From positions 170,752 through 234,751 of the forward strand of contig NZ_BKZV01000004.1 of NCBI RefSeq assembly GCF_008974285.1: a stretch of 64,000 bases of DNA, read 5' to 3'. The notes beneath the pieces were generated by a model. It did no database searches and had not been told where the DNA came from. It saw only the letters and a list, made by a program, of their open reading frames with translations. Of the stretch, positions 10,552 to 19,744 are shown in pieces (the first letter of the stretch is position 1; every line of letters begins with the position of its first letter). Position numbers and translations under genes: made by a program. This DNA is from Thermogemmatispora aurantia. Lineage in GTDB: Bacteria > Chloroflexota > Ktedonobacteria > Ktedonobacterales > Ktedonobacteraceae.

Positions 10552-11421
10552 ATGTTGTTTTATCATTTGATCGATGGCTTTTTCCTGGGCGGCCTCTACG
10601 TGACCATCGCCCTGGGGCTGACGCTGGTCTTTGGCGTCATGAATACCGTTAACCTGGCTCAAGGCGAGGTCCTGATCGGTTCCGCCTACCTGACCTATAC
10701 GCTCGCCAGCCTCACCCATCTTGACCCGCTCCTCTGCCTGCTGCTGGTGGCCCCCATCATGTTCGTCATTGGCTACCTGGTGCAGCGCCTCCTGCTCAAT
10801 CCGCTCATTCCCCGTGGGCAGGAGACCCTGCTGGTGGCAACCTTCGGCCTGCTGCTGGTAGCCGAGACGCTGTTTGGGTTGATCTACGGCAATAACACGC
10901 TCTCGTTGAGCGCCTCGTATACCCTGACGGGCGTTACCATCTTTGGCGATACCGTACGTACCATCTATGTGATCGCCCTGGTGGCGGCTCTGCTGCTGGT
11001 GGTGGGAACCCATCTGCTGATGACCTATCTGCCGCTGGGGAAGGCTATCCGGGCTGCGGCGGAAGATCCTGGGGCGGCGGCCTCGATTGGGATCAATGTG
11101 CCGCTGGTCTACGGGATCACTTTCGGTCTGGCGGCGGCCATTTCTGCCGTGGGCGGCACGTTGATTGGCCTCTCCTTCGGCTTCGGTCCGACGACCGGCT
11201 CTAGCTGGTTGCTGCGCAGCTTTACGGTGATCGTGCTGGGTGGCATGGGGTCACTGTGGGGCACACTCCTCGGCGGCCTGCTCATTGGGGTGCTGGAAGA
11301 GGTGGCGGCCAGCGTTGTCGGGCCGCAGTTCCGCGATCTGATCGTCTTCGCCTTTCTGGTGATTGTCTTGATTGTACGGCCCGAGGGCTTCTTTGGTCAG
11401 CGCGTGGGGGTGGCCAAATGA
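10552..11421 (+). CDS. Branched-chain-amino-acid-type ABC permease, LivH family
   Basis: 289-residue integral membrane protein with about eight hydrophobic segments, forming one half of the importer channel. The family motif region NLAQGE (about residues 36-41) and the cytoplasmic loop AAAEDPGAAASIGIN that contacts the ATPase are visible. The frame is open from 10498, but the ATG at 10552 follows GGGAAGGAGAGGG and matches the usual start just before the first membrane segment. The stop overlaps the start of the LivM-type gene (ATGA), so the two permeases are translationally coupled. Confidence 0.92.
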   Translation: MLFYHLIDGFFLGGLYVTIALGLTLVFGVMNTVNLAQGEVLIGSAYLTYTLASLTHLDPLLCLLLVAPIMFVIGYLVQRLLLNPLIPRGQETLLVATFGLLLVAETLFGLIYGNNTLSLSASYTLTGVTIFGDTVRTIYVIALVAALLLVVGTHLLMTYLPLGKAIRAAAEDPGAAASIGINVPLVYGITFGLAAAISAVGGTLIGLSFGFGPTTGSSWLLRSFTVIVLGGMGSLWGTLLGGLLIGVLEEVAASVVGPQFRDLIVFAFLVIVLIVRPEGFFGQRVGVAK

Positions 11422-12500
11422 AGACGCATCCTGCTTCCTCCGACCAGCTTGCTCCGCCTGTGACCAGACGCCAGTCCCTGCGCCACCTGGCTCCCTGGCT
11501 CGGCTGGGGTGTACTAGGGTTGCTGGTCCTCCTGGCGGCGCTGGGGCCACTCTACTTGAGCGCTTTCGATCTGGTGCTGGCCTTTACGCTCTTCAACTAT
11601 ATGACGATGGCCCAGTCCTGGAACCTCTTGGGCGGCTATGGCGGCCAGTTCTCGCTGGGTCACTCGCTCTTCGTGGGGGCCGGCTCCTATACTATTGCCG
11701 TGCTGCTGCTGCATAGCGGGCTGCCGCTGCTGCTGGATCTCTTGCTGAGCGGTCTGCTGGCGGCGGCCCTGGCGACGCTGGCGGCCCTCTTGCTGATGCG
11801 CCTGCGCGAGGCCTATTTCTCGATCGGCTCGCTCGGCCTGGCAATGGCCGCCCTGACCTGGATGCTCAACTGGTCCTTCACTGGCGCCACCAGCGGCCTC
11901 AATCTGCCGCCCGCTGCCACCCTGGATTATTCCACACTCTACTATCTGGCCCTCGGCTTGCTGGTCGTGACCACCCTGACCATCGTGCTGCTGGTGCGCA
12001 GTCCCTTCGGCCTGCGCCTGATGGCCATCCGCGACGATCAGGAGGCCGCCGCCGAGCTGGGAGTCAATAGCTTCCCGGTGAAGCTGGTGACCTTTGCCAT
12101 CAGTGCCTTCTTTGTCGGCCTGGCTGGCGGACTGATCGCCCTCAATAAGCTGGAGATAGAGCCGGACTCGGCCTTCAGCATGAACTGGGTGATTACGATG
12201 ATCATTATTACGATCATCGGCGGCATTGCCACCTCGACCGGGCCGCTGCTGGGGGCGGTGGTCTTCTTTACTTTGCAGCAGGTGCTGCAGAATTCGCAGG
12301 CCCTCAGCAGCCTGTTGACCGGCCTGCTGCTGATCCTGATTATTCGCCTGGCCCCCGAAGGACTCTGGCCACTGGCCCTTAAGCTCGGGCGCCGCCTGGG
12401 CGAAGGCCTGCTGAGCCGCTTCGCCCACAGCAAGCAGGCGGAGACTGTCCTGAGCGCCCAGGAGGCCGTAGGAGGGCGGTCAAGGCTGGGCGAGCGCTAG
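11418..12500 (+). CDS. Branched-chain-amino-acid-type ABC permease, LivM family
   Basis: 360-residue partner permease. After a polar N-terminus of about 30 residues there are eight to ten hydrophobic segments, with the family signature YGGQFSLGH (about residues 75-83) and the ATPase-contact loop AIRDDQEAAAELGVN. The C-terminus ends in a short charged tail. The start at 11418 overlaps the LivH-type stop by the ATGA arrangement; the longer upstream frame is a by-product of that overlap. With the fused ATPase and the lipoprotein it completes one importer. Confidence 0.92.
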   Translation: MKTHPASSDQLAPPVTRRQSLRHLAPWLGWGVLGLLVLLAALGPLYLSAFDLVLAFTLFNYMTMAQSWNLLGGYGGQFSLGHSLFVGAGSYTIAVLLLHSGLPLLLDLLLSGLLAAALATLAALLLMRLREAYFSIGSLGLAMAALTWMLNWSFTGATSGLNLPPAATLDYSTLYYLALGLLVVTTLTIVLLVRSPFGLRLMAIRDDQEAAAELGVNSFPVKLVTFAISAFFVGLAGGLIALNKLEIEPDSAFSMNWVITMIIITIIGGIATSTGPLLGAVVFFTLQQVLQNSQALSSLLTGLLLILIIRLAPEGLWPLALKLGRRLGEGLLSRFAHSKQAETVLSAQEAVGGRSRLGER

Positions 12501-12576
12501 CCTGACCGACAGTCTGATTGGCGCAGCGGGTGCCACTTCAATTAGGCCAAGAGAGACAGAGAGGAGAGAGGTCGTC

Positions 12577-13578
12577 GTGAAATTTGCTCGTATTGCTGTC
12601 ACCGGTGTTGATGGAGAAGAGGCGCGCCTGGTCGTCGTGCAGCCGGAGGCCCAGCGTGTCATCGATCTGGCCACGGCCTGGCGCCTGCGGCTCGAAAGAC
12701 GAGGAGCCACGCGCGAAGCGGCGCGCCGCCTGGCCACGGCACTCTTTCCAGCCAGTATGAGCGCTGCCATCGCCCTGGGCGAGGCCTTTCGCGAGGCGGC
12801 TGCTGAGGCGAGCGCTGCCCCAGCGGAGGAGGCCGTGCTCCCGCTGGCGAGCGTGCGCTGGCTTGCCCCTCTTGATCCGCCGACCATCCGCGATTTTACG
12901 GCCTTTGAGCAGCACGTGCGCAATATGGCTGCGCGCCAGGGAGGAAGCGTCTTCCCAGAGTTTTATCAGCGCCCGCCATACTTTAAGATCAATCCCCTGA
13001 CTATCGTGGCCCCCGAGGCCGAGGTGCCCTGGCCGCACTATACTCGCCACCTGGACTACGAGCTAGAGATAGGTCTGGTCATTGGCAGGCAGGGCCGCAA
13101 TGTCTCGCCCGAGGAGGCCCTGGACCTGCTCTTCGGTGTGACCATCCTCAACGACTTCAGCGCGCGCGATGTCCAGGGACCGGAGATGAGCAGCGGCTTT
13201 GGTCCGGCCAAGGGCAAGGACTTCGCGACGGCGCTCGGCCCCTGGATTGCGACCTGCGATGAACTTGATCTGAATAACCTGACGATGGTGGCGCGCGTCA
13301 ATGGAGAGGAGTGGTCGCGCGGCTCGACGGCAAGCCTGACCTGGAAGATTGAGGAGCTGGTAGCTTACGCCGCCTGCGGTGAGACCCTCTGGCCCGGCGA
13401 ACTGCTCGGCTCGGGCACCGTCGGAACAGGCAGCGGCGCCGAGCATGGGCGCTCCCTGCAACCAGGGGCCGTGGTCGAGCTGGAGATCAGCGGCCTGGGC
13501 GTGCTGCGCAATCGCATCGGCCAGCCCGAGCCGCCTGGCTGGCTACCGGAGCCGCGCCGCTCCTCCACCGCGCCCTAG
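12577..13578 (+). CDS. Fumarylacetoacetate hydrolase (FAH) family protein
   Basis: 333-residue enzyme of the FAH family, which includes acylpyruvate hydrolases, 2-hydroxyhepta-2,4-diene-1,7-dioate isomerases and 2,4-diketo-3-deoxy-sugar-acid hydrolases. The divalent-metal ligands appear as Glu162-x-Glu164 (in LDYELEIGLVIG) and Asp193 (ILNDFSARD), with Lys213 in AKGKDF. Residues 1-95 form a longer N-terminal region than in the second FAH gene at 40699. It starts with GTG at 12577 after GAGGAGAGAGG and ends the importer operon. The likely role is isomerising or hydrolysing a ring-opened diketo acid made by the dioxygenase at 435. It is also a candidate for the missing last step of the L-fucose pathway at the other end of the window. 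Confidence 0.87.
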   Translation: MKFARIAVTGVDGEEARLVVVQPEAQRVIDLATAWRLRLERRGATREAARRLATALFPASMSAAIALGEAFREAAAEASAAPAEEAVLPLASVRWLAPLDPPTIRDFTAFEQHVRNMAARQGGSVFPEFYQRPPYFKINPLTIVAPEAEVPWPHYTRHLDYELEIGLVIGRQGRNVSPEEALDLLFGVTILNDFSARDVQGPEMSSGFGPAKGKDFATALGPWIATCDELDLNNLTMVARVNGEEWSRGSTASLTWKIEELVAYAACGETLWPGELLGSGTVGTGSGAEHGRSLQPGAVVELEISGLGVLRNRIGQPEPPGWLPEPRRSSTAP

Positions 13579-13838
13579 CTAAGGGCCTGGCCTGAGCAGA
13601 TTCAACAGAACCAACGCGCACAGGGCGCCTGTGCTCTCCCAAAGCAGACGGGAAGGTCGCGGGCGGACGGCTGTACTTCTGCCCCTACCTCTGCGTTCCG
13701 TCCCTACCGTGCTGCCTGCGAGCCGTCCCCTTCCACGGCCTTCCCCTTCTCTTTCCCTGGCTCTCCCAAACACCCCCTGTCCCTCGATGCCCTCAGTCGC
13801 CGGGCTGCGTTCCTGCTGGCTGGCTGGCGAGCGTTAGC

Positions 13839-13868
13839 TTGACAAGGTGGTCCCCGTCCGGTTATACT
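13839..13868 (+). promoter_or_regulatory. Strong sigma-70-type promoter of the yhf operon
   Basis: TTGACA at 13839-13844 and TATACT at 13863-13868 with an 18-base spacer, in a 350-base gap whose left part holds no gene. It faces yhfZ. Confidence 0.8.
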
Positions 13869-13870
13869 CT

Positions 13871-13886
13871 ATCCAGTATTCTGGAT
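13871..13886. promoter_or_regulatory. Palindromic operator at the yhf transcription start
   Basis: ATCCAG-TATT-CTGGAT is a perfect 6+4+6 inverted repeat beginning two bases after the -10 box, so it covers the expected start of transcription. A bound dimer would block initiation. The first gene downstream encodes the YhfZ-type regulator with an N-terminal winged helix, so autoregulation is the simplest inference. Confidence 0.6.
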
Positions 13887-13930
13887 ATTGAGCGAGCAAG
13901 GTGAGCAGAGCGAAAGAGAGCGCCAGCGCT

Positions 13931-14854
13931 ATGGCCCTGCCAGACACCGAAGACTTTCTCTCCCAGACGGGCAAAGTGACCATTGGCTTAGCGCGTCTGC
14001 TGTTGGGCTATCGTCAGGGCGAGCGGCTGCCGCGCATGGTCGACGTCGCGCGCCGGCTACGCTCGGGGAATGGGACCGTTCAGGAAGCCTTCAGCTATCT
14101 GACGCGAGCGGGGGCCATTGTAGTAGCTGCGCATGGCGCCCAAGGCTCCGTCCTGGAGCAGGTCAACTACCCGCTGCTCTGGCGCTATGCTGGCAACGAA
14201 TGGATCATTGGCTCGATGCCCTTGCCCTACACGCTGCGCTACGAAGGGCTGGCCACGGCCCTCTACGACCGACTGGAGGTCTCGGGTCTGCCGTTCAACA
14301 TGACCTATCAGCGCGGCTCACTCTCGCGGGCTGAGATGGTGCGCCAGGGGCACTACCACTACGCCGTCATGTCGCTGCTGGCCGCCGAGCACCTGGTGGG
14401 GCGCTATCCCGAGCTAGCCATCGTCGCCAGCTTGCCCCCTGGTTCCTATGTCAGTGAGCACATCCTCATCAGCCGTCTGCCGCGCGAGCAGATCCGCCGC
14501 GTCGGCGTTGATCAGACCTCCCTCGATGAGATCCTGCTCACTGCCGAGGAGTTCCGCGAGCGCCAGGACTGGGAGAGCGTGCCGGCCACGCGCCTGCAGG
14601 TCCTCGATTTGCTACGCGAAGGGCAGTTTGATGCCATCATCTGGAACCGCGAGGGCGTAGGGAGCCTGCCCTCCACTCTGCAGCTCCTGCCGCTGCAGGG
14701 CGCGGCACGCCTGCGCACCCTGGCCACGCAGGCCGCCATTGTGGCCCTGCGCGAGGCTCCAGTCTACCAGGTGCTTGCCAGCATCTTCGTGCCCGAGGAG
14801 ATCACCGCTGCCCAGCAGGAAGTGATCGATCAGCGACGCTTGCCCCGCTACTGA
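13931..14854 (+). CDS. yhfZ: YhfZ-family transcriptional regulator
   Basis: About 307 residues. The N-terminal GntR-like winged helix (about residues 10-75; LPRMVDVARRLRSGNGTVQ) is followed by a periplasmic-binding-protein-like effector domain. The sequence matches the E. coli YhfZ pattern, including MPLPYTLRYEGLA, the YAVMSLLAAEHL segment and VSEHILISR, so recognition is good. It probably senses the small molecule handled by the operon and represses or activates the promoter at 13839. The start is uncertain: the ATG at 13931 has GAAAGAGAG upstream and gives the usual family length, whereas an in-frame GTG at 13901 would add ten residues. It leads the same-strand run of yhfY, U, T, V, S and X. 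Confidence 0.85.
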   Translation: MALPDTEDFLSQTGKVTIGLARLLLGYRQGERLPRMVDVARRLRSGNGTVQEAFSYLTRAGAIVVAAHGAQGSVLEQVNYPLLWRYAGNEWIIGSMPLPYTLRYEGLATALYDRLEVSGLPFNMTYQRGSLSRAEMVRQGHYHYAVMSLLAAEHLVGRYPELAIVASLPPGSYVSEHILISRLPREQIRRVGVDQTSLDEILLTAEEFRERQDWESVPATRLQVLDLLREGQFDAIIWNREGVGSLPSTLQLLPLQGAARLRTLATQAAIVALREAPVYQVLASIFVPEEITAAQQEVIDQRRLPRY

Positions 14855-14953
14855 GCGGCTATAACACTATGACAGGCTGACAGGCCGCCGGCGCTGGAGG
14901 GAAGGGAGCCGCAGTGGCCCTATCCAGTGGTTTGATCGAAGAAGGAGCAGGAG

Positions 14954-15340
14954 ATGGAGCAAGACCTTGAGCAGCGCCTGACCATCTTTGAGCGCGAGGG
15001 CCTGGCCGCTCCGGCGATCGTCGCCTTTGTGCGCCAGATCCTGGGCTGGCTAGAGCAAGAAGCGCAGTGCCCCGGCGACGAAGAGCACATGGGGCCGCTG
15101 GCCAGTCACCTACTACTGGCCCTGGAGCGCGTACGGCGTGGCGAGGATCTTGGCTCGGCCTGGAGTCCGCTCGTGCACGAGGAGGCCAGCGCCCTCGCGG
15201 TCTTGCCCCACCTGCAAGACTGGGCCGGGCAGATTCGCGTCCAGGCTCTCCAGCAGCTTGGCCTGCGTCTGCCAGCCGAGGAGGAAGATTTTCTCCTGCT
15301 CCATCTCGGAGCCCTGGTGCTCCGCGGTCAGGAGCTGTAG
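14954..15340 (+). CDS. yhfY: YhfY-family PRD-domain protein
   Basis: 128-residue protein consisting of a single PTS-regulation-domain-like helical bundle. His residues that could be phosphorylated occur at ASHLLLAL (about residue 53) and LLLHLGAL (about 117). No DNA-binding or EII domain is attached, as in E. coli YhfY. It presumably modulates another component of the operon, perhaps YhfZ, but no function is established. GAAGGAGCAGGAG precedes the ATG and the gene starts 99 bases after yhfZ. Confidence 0.78.
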   Translation: MEQDLEQRLTIFEREGLAAPAIVAFVRQILGWLEQEAQCPGDEEHMGPLASHLLLALERVRRGEDLGSAWSPLVHEEASALAVLPHLQDWAGQIRVQALQQLGLRLPAEEEDFLLLHLGALVLRGQEL

Positions 15341-15554
15341 AGCGCCCGGCGGAGCGCGGCGTCGAGGGCGGCGCGCCTGGCCTGATCCGATCGATGGGCT
15401 GCTGACTCCAAAACAGGCCCGACAGGGGGGTGAGAAGAGTAATCCATAACCAGCAAGTAACTCAGTCGATCAACGACATGACCGGACGACAGTAAAGCCT
15501 GGCACGGGCCTGCCGGTCAGGCTTGCCATCAGAGAGGCAGGAGGTGCGCGAACG

Positions 15555-15926
15555 ATGGCAACCATCTACATTGGCGGTGTGGGCAAGGCCGATCTCAAGC
15601 GCCTGCTCGAACAACGCCGTGATCCCACCCTCAACGTTGTCGTCAGCAACGATCTGGAAGCCGGGCAGCTCCTCAAGCGCCGCAGCGACGCCTACTACAT
15701 CGGCACCTGCCACACCGGGGCTGGTGGCTCGCTGGGTGCCCTGATGGCCTTCCTTGGGCGACAGCGCTGCCACACCTTTGGGAGGCAGGCGCGGGTTAGC
15801 GTCGAGGAAGTGCAAAAGCTGCTCGCGGCAGGTATTCGCGCCTTTGGCGTCTCCGTTGACCAGATCAATACCGTTGTCCCCGTGCTGGTCGAGGCCATCC
15901 AGAGTTACCAGCCTCCCCGCTCGTAG
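15555..15926 (+). CDS. yhfU: YhfU-family small protein (DUF2620)
   Basis: 123-residue soluble protein of the DUF2620/YhfU family, beginning ATIYIGGVGKADL and containing a Gly-rich segment TCHTGAGGSLG (about residues 55-65). The fold recalls small nucleotide- or PTS IIB-like alpha/beta proteins, but its activity is unknown. AGGAGG lies ten bases before the ATG. The 214-base gap before it shows no gene or clear terminator. Its constant position just upstream of the YhfT membrane protein suggests that the two form one transport unit. Confidence 0.82.
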   Translation: MATIYIGGVGKADLKRLLEQRRDPTLNVVVSNDLEAGQLLKRRSDAYYIGTCHTGAGGSLGALMAFLGRQRCHTFGRQARVSVEEVQKLLAAGIRAFGVSVDQINTVVPVLVEAIQSYQPPRS

Positions 15927-15943
15927 CTCGCGGCGCCCAGTTT

Positions 15944-15964
15944 CCAGTCTCCAGTCTCCAGTCT
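15944..15964. repeat. Three tandem copies of CCAGTCT
   Basis: Perfect 7-base units at 15944-15950, 15951-15957 and 15958-15964 in the yhfU-yhfT gap. This is probably a slippage-prone tract; with 212 bases between the genes it does not affect a reading frame. Confidence 0.75.
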
Positions 15965-16138
15965 CAGCCAGCACTGACAGCGATCAAGCGAATGCAGCAA
16001 GCCAAGCGCAGCGGCAGCGGCTTGCTCCCCGAAGCGCAGATACAAAACGACGCCGCGCCATCTCGCGCCTGCTCTGCCTGGTGCTGGCGCCGGGCGGGAG
16101 GCGCAGGCCGTCGGACGTCGTGAAAGGAAAGGACCGCT

Positions 16139-17530
16139 ATGAGTCTGCATCTGACGCCCCTGGTCATTGTCTTTACCATTCTAGCAACGGCCTTTGCTGC
16201 CCTCCTCTCGCAGATGGCCCTGGCCGTCTTCAACGACGGTGTCCGGCCTTTCCTGCTCGACTTTTACCGTGGCGAGCTGGCGCGTCCCCAGATGACAGCC
16301 ATTGCCTTCGGCCTCTCGGCGGGCTTCATCTTTGGTCTTGGCGTGCCCGTCGCCTTCTCCTCTGGCGTTCTCAACCCTTGGGTCCTCTTTCTGCCGTCGG
16401 ACATCCTCGGCATCCTCTCGCCGCGCAAGTGGATCGCCCCCATTCTGGGCGCGGCCTGGGGCGCGGTCGTGGTCTTCGGCCTCAGCGCCGCTACCACCGC
16501 TGCCAACAGCCTGCCGGTCAACTTCCTGACGGCCATGCAGCAGATGTCGACGCCTATCCTCTATCTCTTCTCCTTTTTCCCGGCGGTCGCTGTGACGATG
16601 CAATTCGGGCGCCTGCGGGGAATCATCACCTTTGTGGTGAGCATTTTTGTCATGCTATTCACCATGAAGTGGCTGCCCTCAGTTTTCCCTGGAGCAACCA
16701 CGATGGCGATCGGCGTCATTCTGCTGGTGGCCTTTGCCGTCGCTGAGGAGCTAACGCGCGCTCGCAGCGAGCGACAGAAGGCCCAGGCGGTCCAGGTGGC
16801 TCCGGCGGACGCGGGGAGCGAGTCGGCTGAGGAAGATGATCCGCCGGCTGCGGCCAACGCGGTGGCAGGCGCTGCCGATGCCGATGATGAGACCTCCTCG
16901 ATCTTTGCGGCCAACGCGGCGCGCCTGCGTCGCCATGCACCCTATTTTATGATTATGGGTCTCCTGCTCGGGGTGCTGGTGAATACCCACATGTTCGCTG
17001 GTGGCGAGGCGACCAGCTACATTATTGCCAAAGGCCAGTTTGCCAATGCGGCCCAGATCGACTTTTATCGCGCTCTTGGTTTCATTCCTCTGATTGTGAC
17101 GACGGCGGTGGCCTCGGGGGCCTTCCAGATCGTGGGCTTCACCCTGATCTACCCGGTGGCTTATCTGCTGCCCAACCCGATCCTGGCGGCCATTGCCGGG
17201 GCTTTGCTCTTCGGCATCGAGGTCTTTATCTTGAGCTATATCGCCAAAGGCATTGCGGCCCTGCATACGATCCGCGATGCTTCCGATAACATTCGCAACG
17301 CCATCAATCTGACGCTGGAGGTGGCCATTCTCTTCGGCTCGCTGGCAGCGGGCAATGCGATGGCCAGCGGCCTGGGGATTGCCATCGTGGGTGGCCTCTA
17401 TGCCCTCAACGAGGTTCTTGGGCGACCGGTAGTACGTATGGCAGCGGGGCCAGTCGGCGTCATCATTGCCGGCATCGCTCTGAACCTACTGGCCTATGCC
17501 CATCTCTTTACGCCGATCCCGATCAAATAG
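16139..17530 (+). CDS. yhfT: YhfT-family membrane transporter
   Basis: 463-residue polytopic membrane protein with roughly ten to twelve hydrophobic segments, somewhat longer than E. coli YhfT because of an acidic, Ala-rich hydrophilic insert at about residues 205-262 that probably forms a cytoplasmic loop. Conserved-looking Gly-rich and Asn/Asp-containing membrane stretches (AAGNAMASGLG, RDASDNIRNAINL) suggest a substrate path. The family is annotated as a putative transport protein; no substrate is established to my knowledge. GAAAGGAAAGGA precedes the ATG. In this operon it is the only membrane protein, so it is the obvious importer for whatever the PLP and metal enzymes downstream process. 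Confidence 0.85.
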   Translation: MSLHLTPLVIVFTILATAFAALLSQMALAVFNDGVRPFLLDFYRGELARPQMTAIAFGLSAGFIFGLGVPVAFSSGVLNPWVLFLPSDILGILSPRKWIAPILGAAWGAVVVFGLSAATTAANSLPVNFLTAMQQMSTPILYLFSFFPAVAVTMQFGRLRGIITFVVSIFVMLFTMKWLPSVFPGATTMAIGVILLVAFAVAEELTRARSERQKAQAVQVAPADAGSESAEEDDPPAAANAVAGAADADDETSSIFAANAARLRRHAPYFMIMGLLLGVLVNTHMFAGGEATSYIIAKGQFANAAQIDFYRALGFIPLIVTTAVASGAFQIVGFTLIYPVAYLLPNPILAAIAGALLFGIEVFILSYIAKGIAALHTIRDASDNIRNAINLTLEVAILFGSLAAGNAMASGLGIAIVGGLYALNEVLGRPVVRMAAGPVGVIIAGIALNLLAYAHLFTPIPIK

Positions 17531-17654
17531 GATCGAGCGAGCGTAGCAGCCTGTTGGCCCAGGTTGCTGGTCTGGCGGATGTCTGGAGCGGAGCGCCAGG
17601 CCGGGACCTGGGCAACTGGAGTCTGAGTCTTCTCTCTGAGGAAAGGAGCGGTCA

Positions 17655-18617
17655 TTGTCTGTAGCCAGTGCCTCTGCCGGAGCGCCTGAGCGGCTGCTGG
17701 TGCCGACGGCTGCCGGTGTGCAGCCGCTGGCCGATGGCCTCATCTATGCCCATGAGCACCTCTGGCTCGACCTGACCACGCCCGAGGACCCGGCGGGCAG
17801 GCTGGACCGTCTGGATTTGATCGCCGAGGAGCTGGTCGAGCTGAAGCAGCTTGGGGTGGCCGCGCTGATCGAGCAGACCTGTCGCGGCATGGGGCGCGAC
17901 GTCGGGCGCCTGCGCCAGCTGCAGCTTGCCAGCGGTGTGCAGATCATTCCAAGCACCGGTTTCTATCATCAGCGCTTTCACCCGCCGGAGCTGGCGCACC
18001 TGAGTGTGGACGAGATTGCGGCCCTGCTGGAGGAAGAGCTAGGCACGGGTCTCGACGGCACCGGGGTGCGTCCGCTGGTGCTGGGAGAGATTGGCGGCTC
18101 AGGGAGCGTGCTCCATCCCAACGAGGAGAAGGTCCTGCGCGCCGTGGCCCGGGTCGCCAGGCACCAGGCGGTCGTCGTAGCGACGCATGCTCATCTGGGG
18201 CAGGGAGGACTGCGCCAGCTCCAGATCCTCTGTGAGGAAGGGCTGGCGCCGGCGCGCATCCTGATCGGTCACCTGGATCTGGCGCCCTCGCTGGAGGACG
18301 TGCTCGCTGTGGCGCGCCAGGGGGCCTACGTGGGCTTCGATACAGTGGGCAAGGAGCGCTATGCTCCCGATGAGCGGCGCCTGGCCTGGATTGTGGCCCT
18401 CTGCCAGGCCGGGCTGGCGGAGCGCCTGTTGCTCTCCTGCGATATCTCGCGCAACAGCTATCTACAGCGCCTCGGTGGGCAGGGCTATGCCTATCTCGTG
18501 CGCGACTTTCTGCCGCGCCTGCAGGCGGCGGGTCTGCCGGCGGCCACCATTGAGGGCCTGGTCGTGAGGAATCCGCGGCGCTTTCTGGCTGCCGCCCTGG
18601 GAAGGAGGGAGGCGTAA
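17655..18617 (+). CDS. php: Phosphotriesterase-homology protein (Php / YhfV)
   Basis: 320-residue binuclear-metal TIM-barrel hydrolase of the phosphotriesterase family. Ligands visible: His33-x-His35 (YAHEH), Glu145 (VLGEIGG, the position held by a carboxylated Lys in true phosphotriesterases), His178, His206 (LIGHLD) and Asp263 (LLSCDIS). The Glu bridge places it with the Php branch rather than the pesticide-degrading enzymes, which argues for a lactonase or sugar/phosphate-ester hydrolase role. Translation starts with TTG at 17655, strongly supported by GAAAGGAGCG eight bases upstream. It sits four bases before yhfS. Confidence 0.87.
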   Translation: MSVASASAGAPERLLVPTAAGVQPLADGLIYAHEHLWLDLTTPEDPAGRLDRLDLIAEELVELKQLGVAALIEQTCRGMGRDVGRLRQLQLASGVQIIPSTGFYHQRFHPPELAHLSVDEIAALLEEELGTGLDGTGVRPLVLGEIGGSGSVLHPNEEKVLRAVARVARHQAVVVATHAHLGQGGLRQLQILCEEGLAPARILIGHLDLAPSLEDVLAVARQGAYVGFDTVGKERYAPDERRLAWIVALCQAGLAERLLLSCDISRNSYLQRLGGQGYAYLVRDFLPRLQAAGLPAATIEGLVVRNPRRFLAAALGRREA

Positions 18618-18621
18618 GCGT

Positions 18622-19740
18622 ATGAGTATAGTGCATGTGGGGGCGCGTCTGCCGCCCTTGACGCTGGAGGAAGCGCGGCGCCTGCAGTTTCGCCTGATCG
18701 AGACGCTACGTCATCACTTCCCTGGCCAGGAGTGGCTGACGCGGGGCGAGCTGGGAGTCGGTGCCGACGGTGAGGGCAGCCGCTTCACACGTCGCGTCGA
18801 GCGGGTGCTGGCGGCCTTCTTCGGCAGCGAAGAGGCTGTGCTGGTGACCGGGGCCGGCACGGGAGCCATTCGTGCCGCCCTCTTTGCCCTCCTGCCGCCG
18901 CTCAGTCGTCTGCTCGTACACGACGCTCCACTCTACGCCACCACGGCGGTCACCTTCCGCGCCGCTGGCTACGTGCCCGTGCCCGTCGACCTGCACGATC
19001 TGGGACGCCTGCGCCAGGTCCTCAGCAGCGAGACGCTGCAGGCCGTCTATCTGCAGCACGCGCGCCAGCGACCGGATGATCACTATGATCTGGCGCAGGT
19101 GATTGCTGAGGTGCGGGCCGTCAGGCCGGAGCTGCCGATTGTGGTTGACGACAACTATGCCGTTGCCAACACGCCGCGCATCGGCGTCGAGCTGGGAGCG
19201 GACGTCAGTGCCTTCTCGGCCTACAAGCTGCTCGGGCCGGAGGGGATCGGGGTCGTGCTCTGTCGGCAGCAGCTGGCGCGGGCGATCCGGGCCGATATGT
19301 ATTCGGGCGGCAGCCGCGTGCAGGGCTTTCAGGCTCAGGAGGTGCTGATCGGGCTGGCTCTGTCCTTCGTGGCCAATGCTCTGACCCAGGAGAGCGCCGA
19401 GGCTGTGGTGGAGCGCCTGCGCACTGCGCCGCCGCCGGCCTGTGCCCGCCACATCGTCGAGGCGCATGTGGCCAGCCTGCAGTCGCCGGTGGTGCTCGTG
19501 CGCCTGCGCTGGCCTCTGGCGGAGCGGGTCGTCGCGCGCGCCGCCGCTCATGGGGCAGCGCCCTTCCCAGTGGGGGCAATGGCCCGCTATGAGCTGGTGC
19601 CCCTCTTTTACCGCATCTCGGGCACGATGAGCGCGAGCCTGGGGGCCGAGGAAGCCCAGCATTGGCTGCGCATCAATCCCATGCGGGCCGGTCCCGAGAC
19701 CGTGCTCGCCATTCTGGAAGAGGCACTGAGCGAGGTATGA
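18622..19740 (+). CDS. yhfS: YhfS-family PLP-dependent enzyme (aminotransferase class V / cystathionine-lyase-like fold)
   Basis: 372-residue fold-type I PLP enzyme. The Schiff-base lysine is Lys202 in FSAYKLLGPEGIG, the Asp that pairs with the pyridine nitrogen is Asp176 or Asp177 in IVVDDNYA, and the phosphate-binding turn is TGAGTGAIR near residues 76-84. E. coli YhfS is of similar size. The reaction is not known; transamination, racemisation or beta/gamma elimination are all possible. It starts four bases after php and ends four bases before yhfX, so the three enzymes are made together. Confidence 0.86.
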   Translation: MSIVHVGARLPPLTLEEARRLQFRLIETLRHHFPGQEWLTRGELGVGADGEGSRFTRRVERVLAAFFGSEEAVLVTGAGTGAIRAALFALLPPLSRLLVHDAPLYATTAVTFRAAGYVPVPVDLHDLGRLRQVLSSETLQAVYLQHARQRPDDHYDLAQVIAEVRAVRPELPIVVDDNYAVANTPRIGVELGADVSAFSAYKLLGPEGIGVVLCRQQLARAIRADMYSGGSRVQGFQAQEVLIGLALSFVANALTQESAEAVVERLRTAPPPACARHIVEAHVASLQSPVVLVRLRWPLAERVVARAAAHGAAPFPVGAMARYELVPLFYRISGTMSASLGAEEAQHWLRINPMRAGPETVLAILEEALSEV

Positions 19741-19744
19741 CTGT

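Noticed and set aside
15754..16746. 330-codon plus-strand frame across the yhfU-yhfT gap
   Set aside because: Overlaps two recognised genes in other frames and resembles nothing; it includes the CCAGTCT tandem repeat out of a meaningful context.
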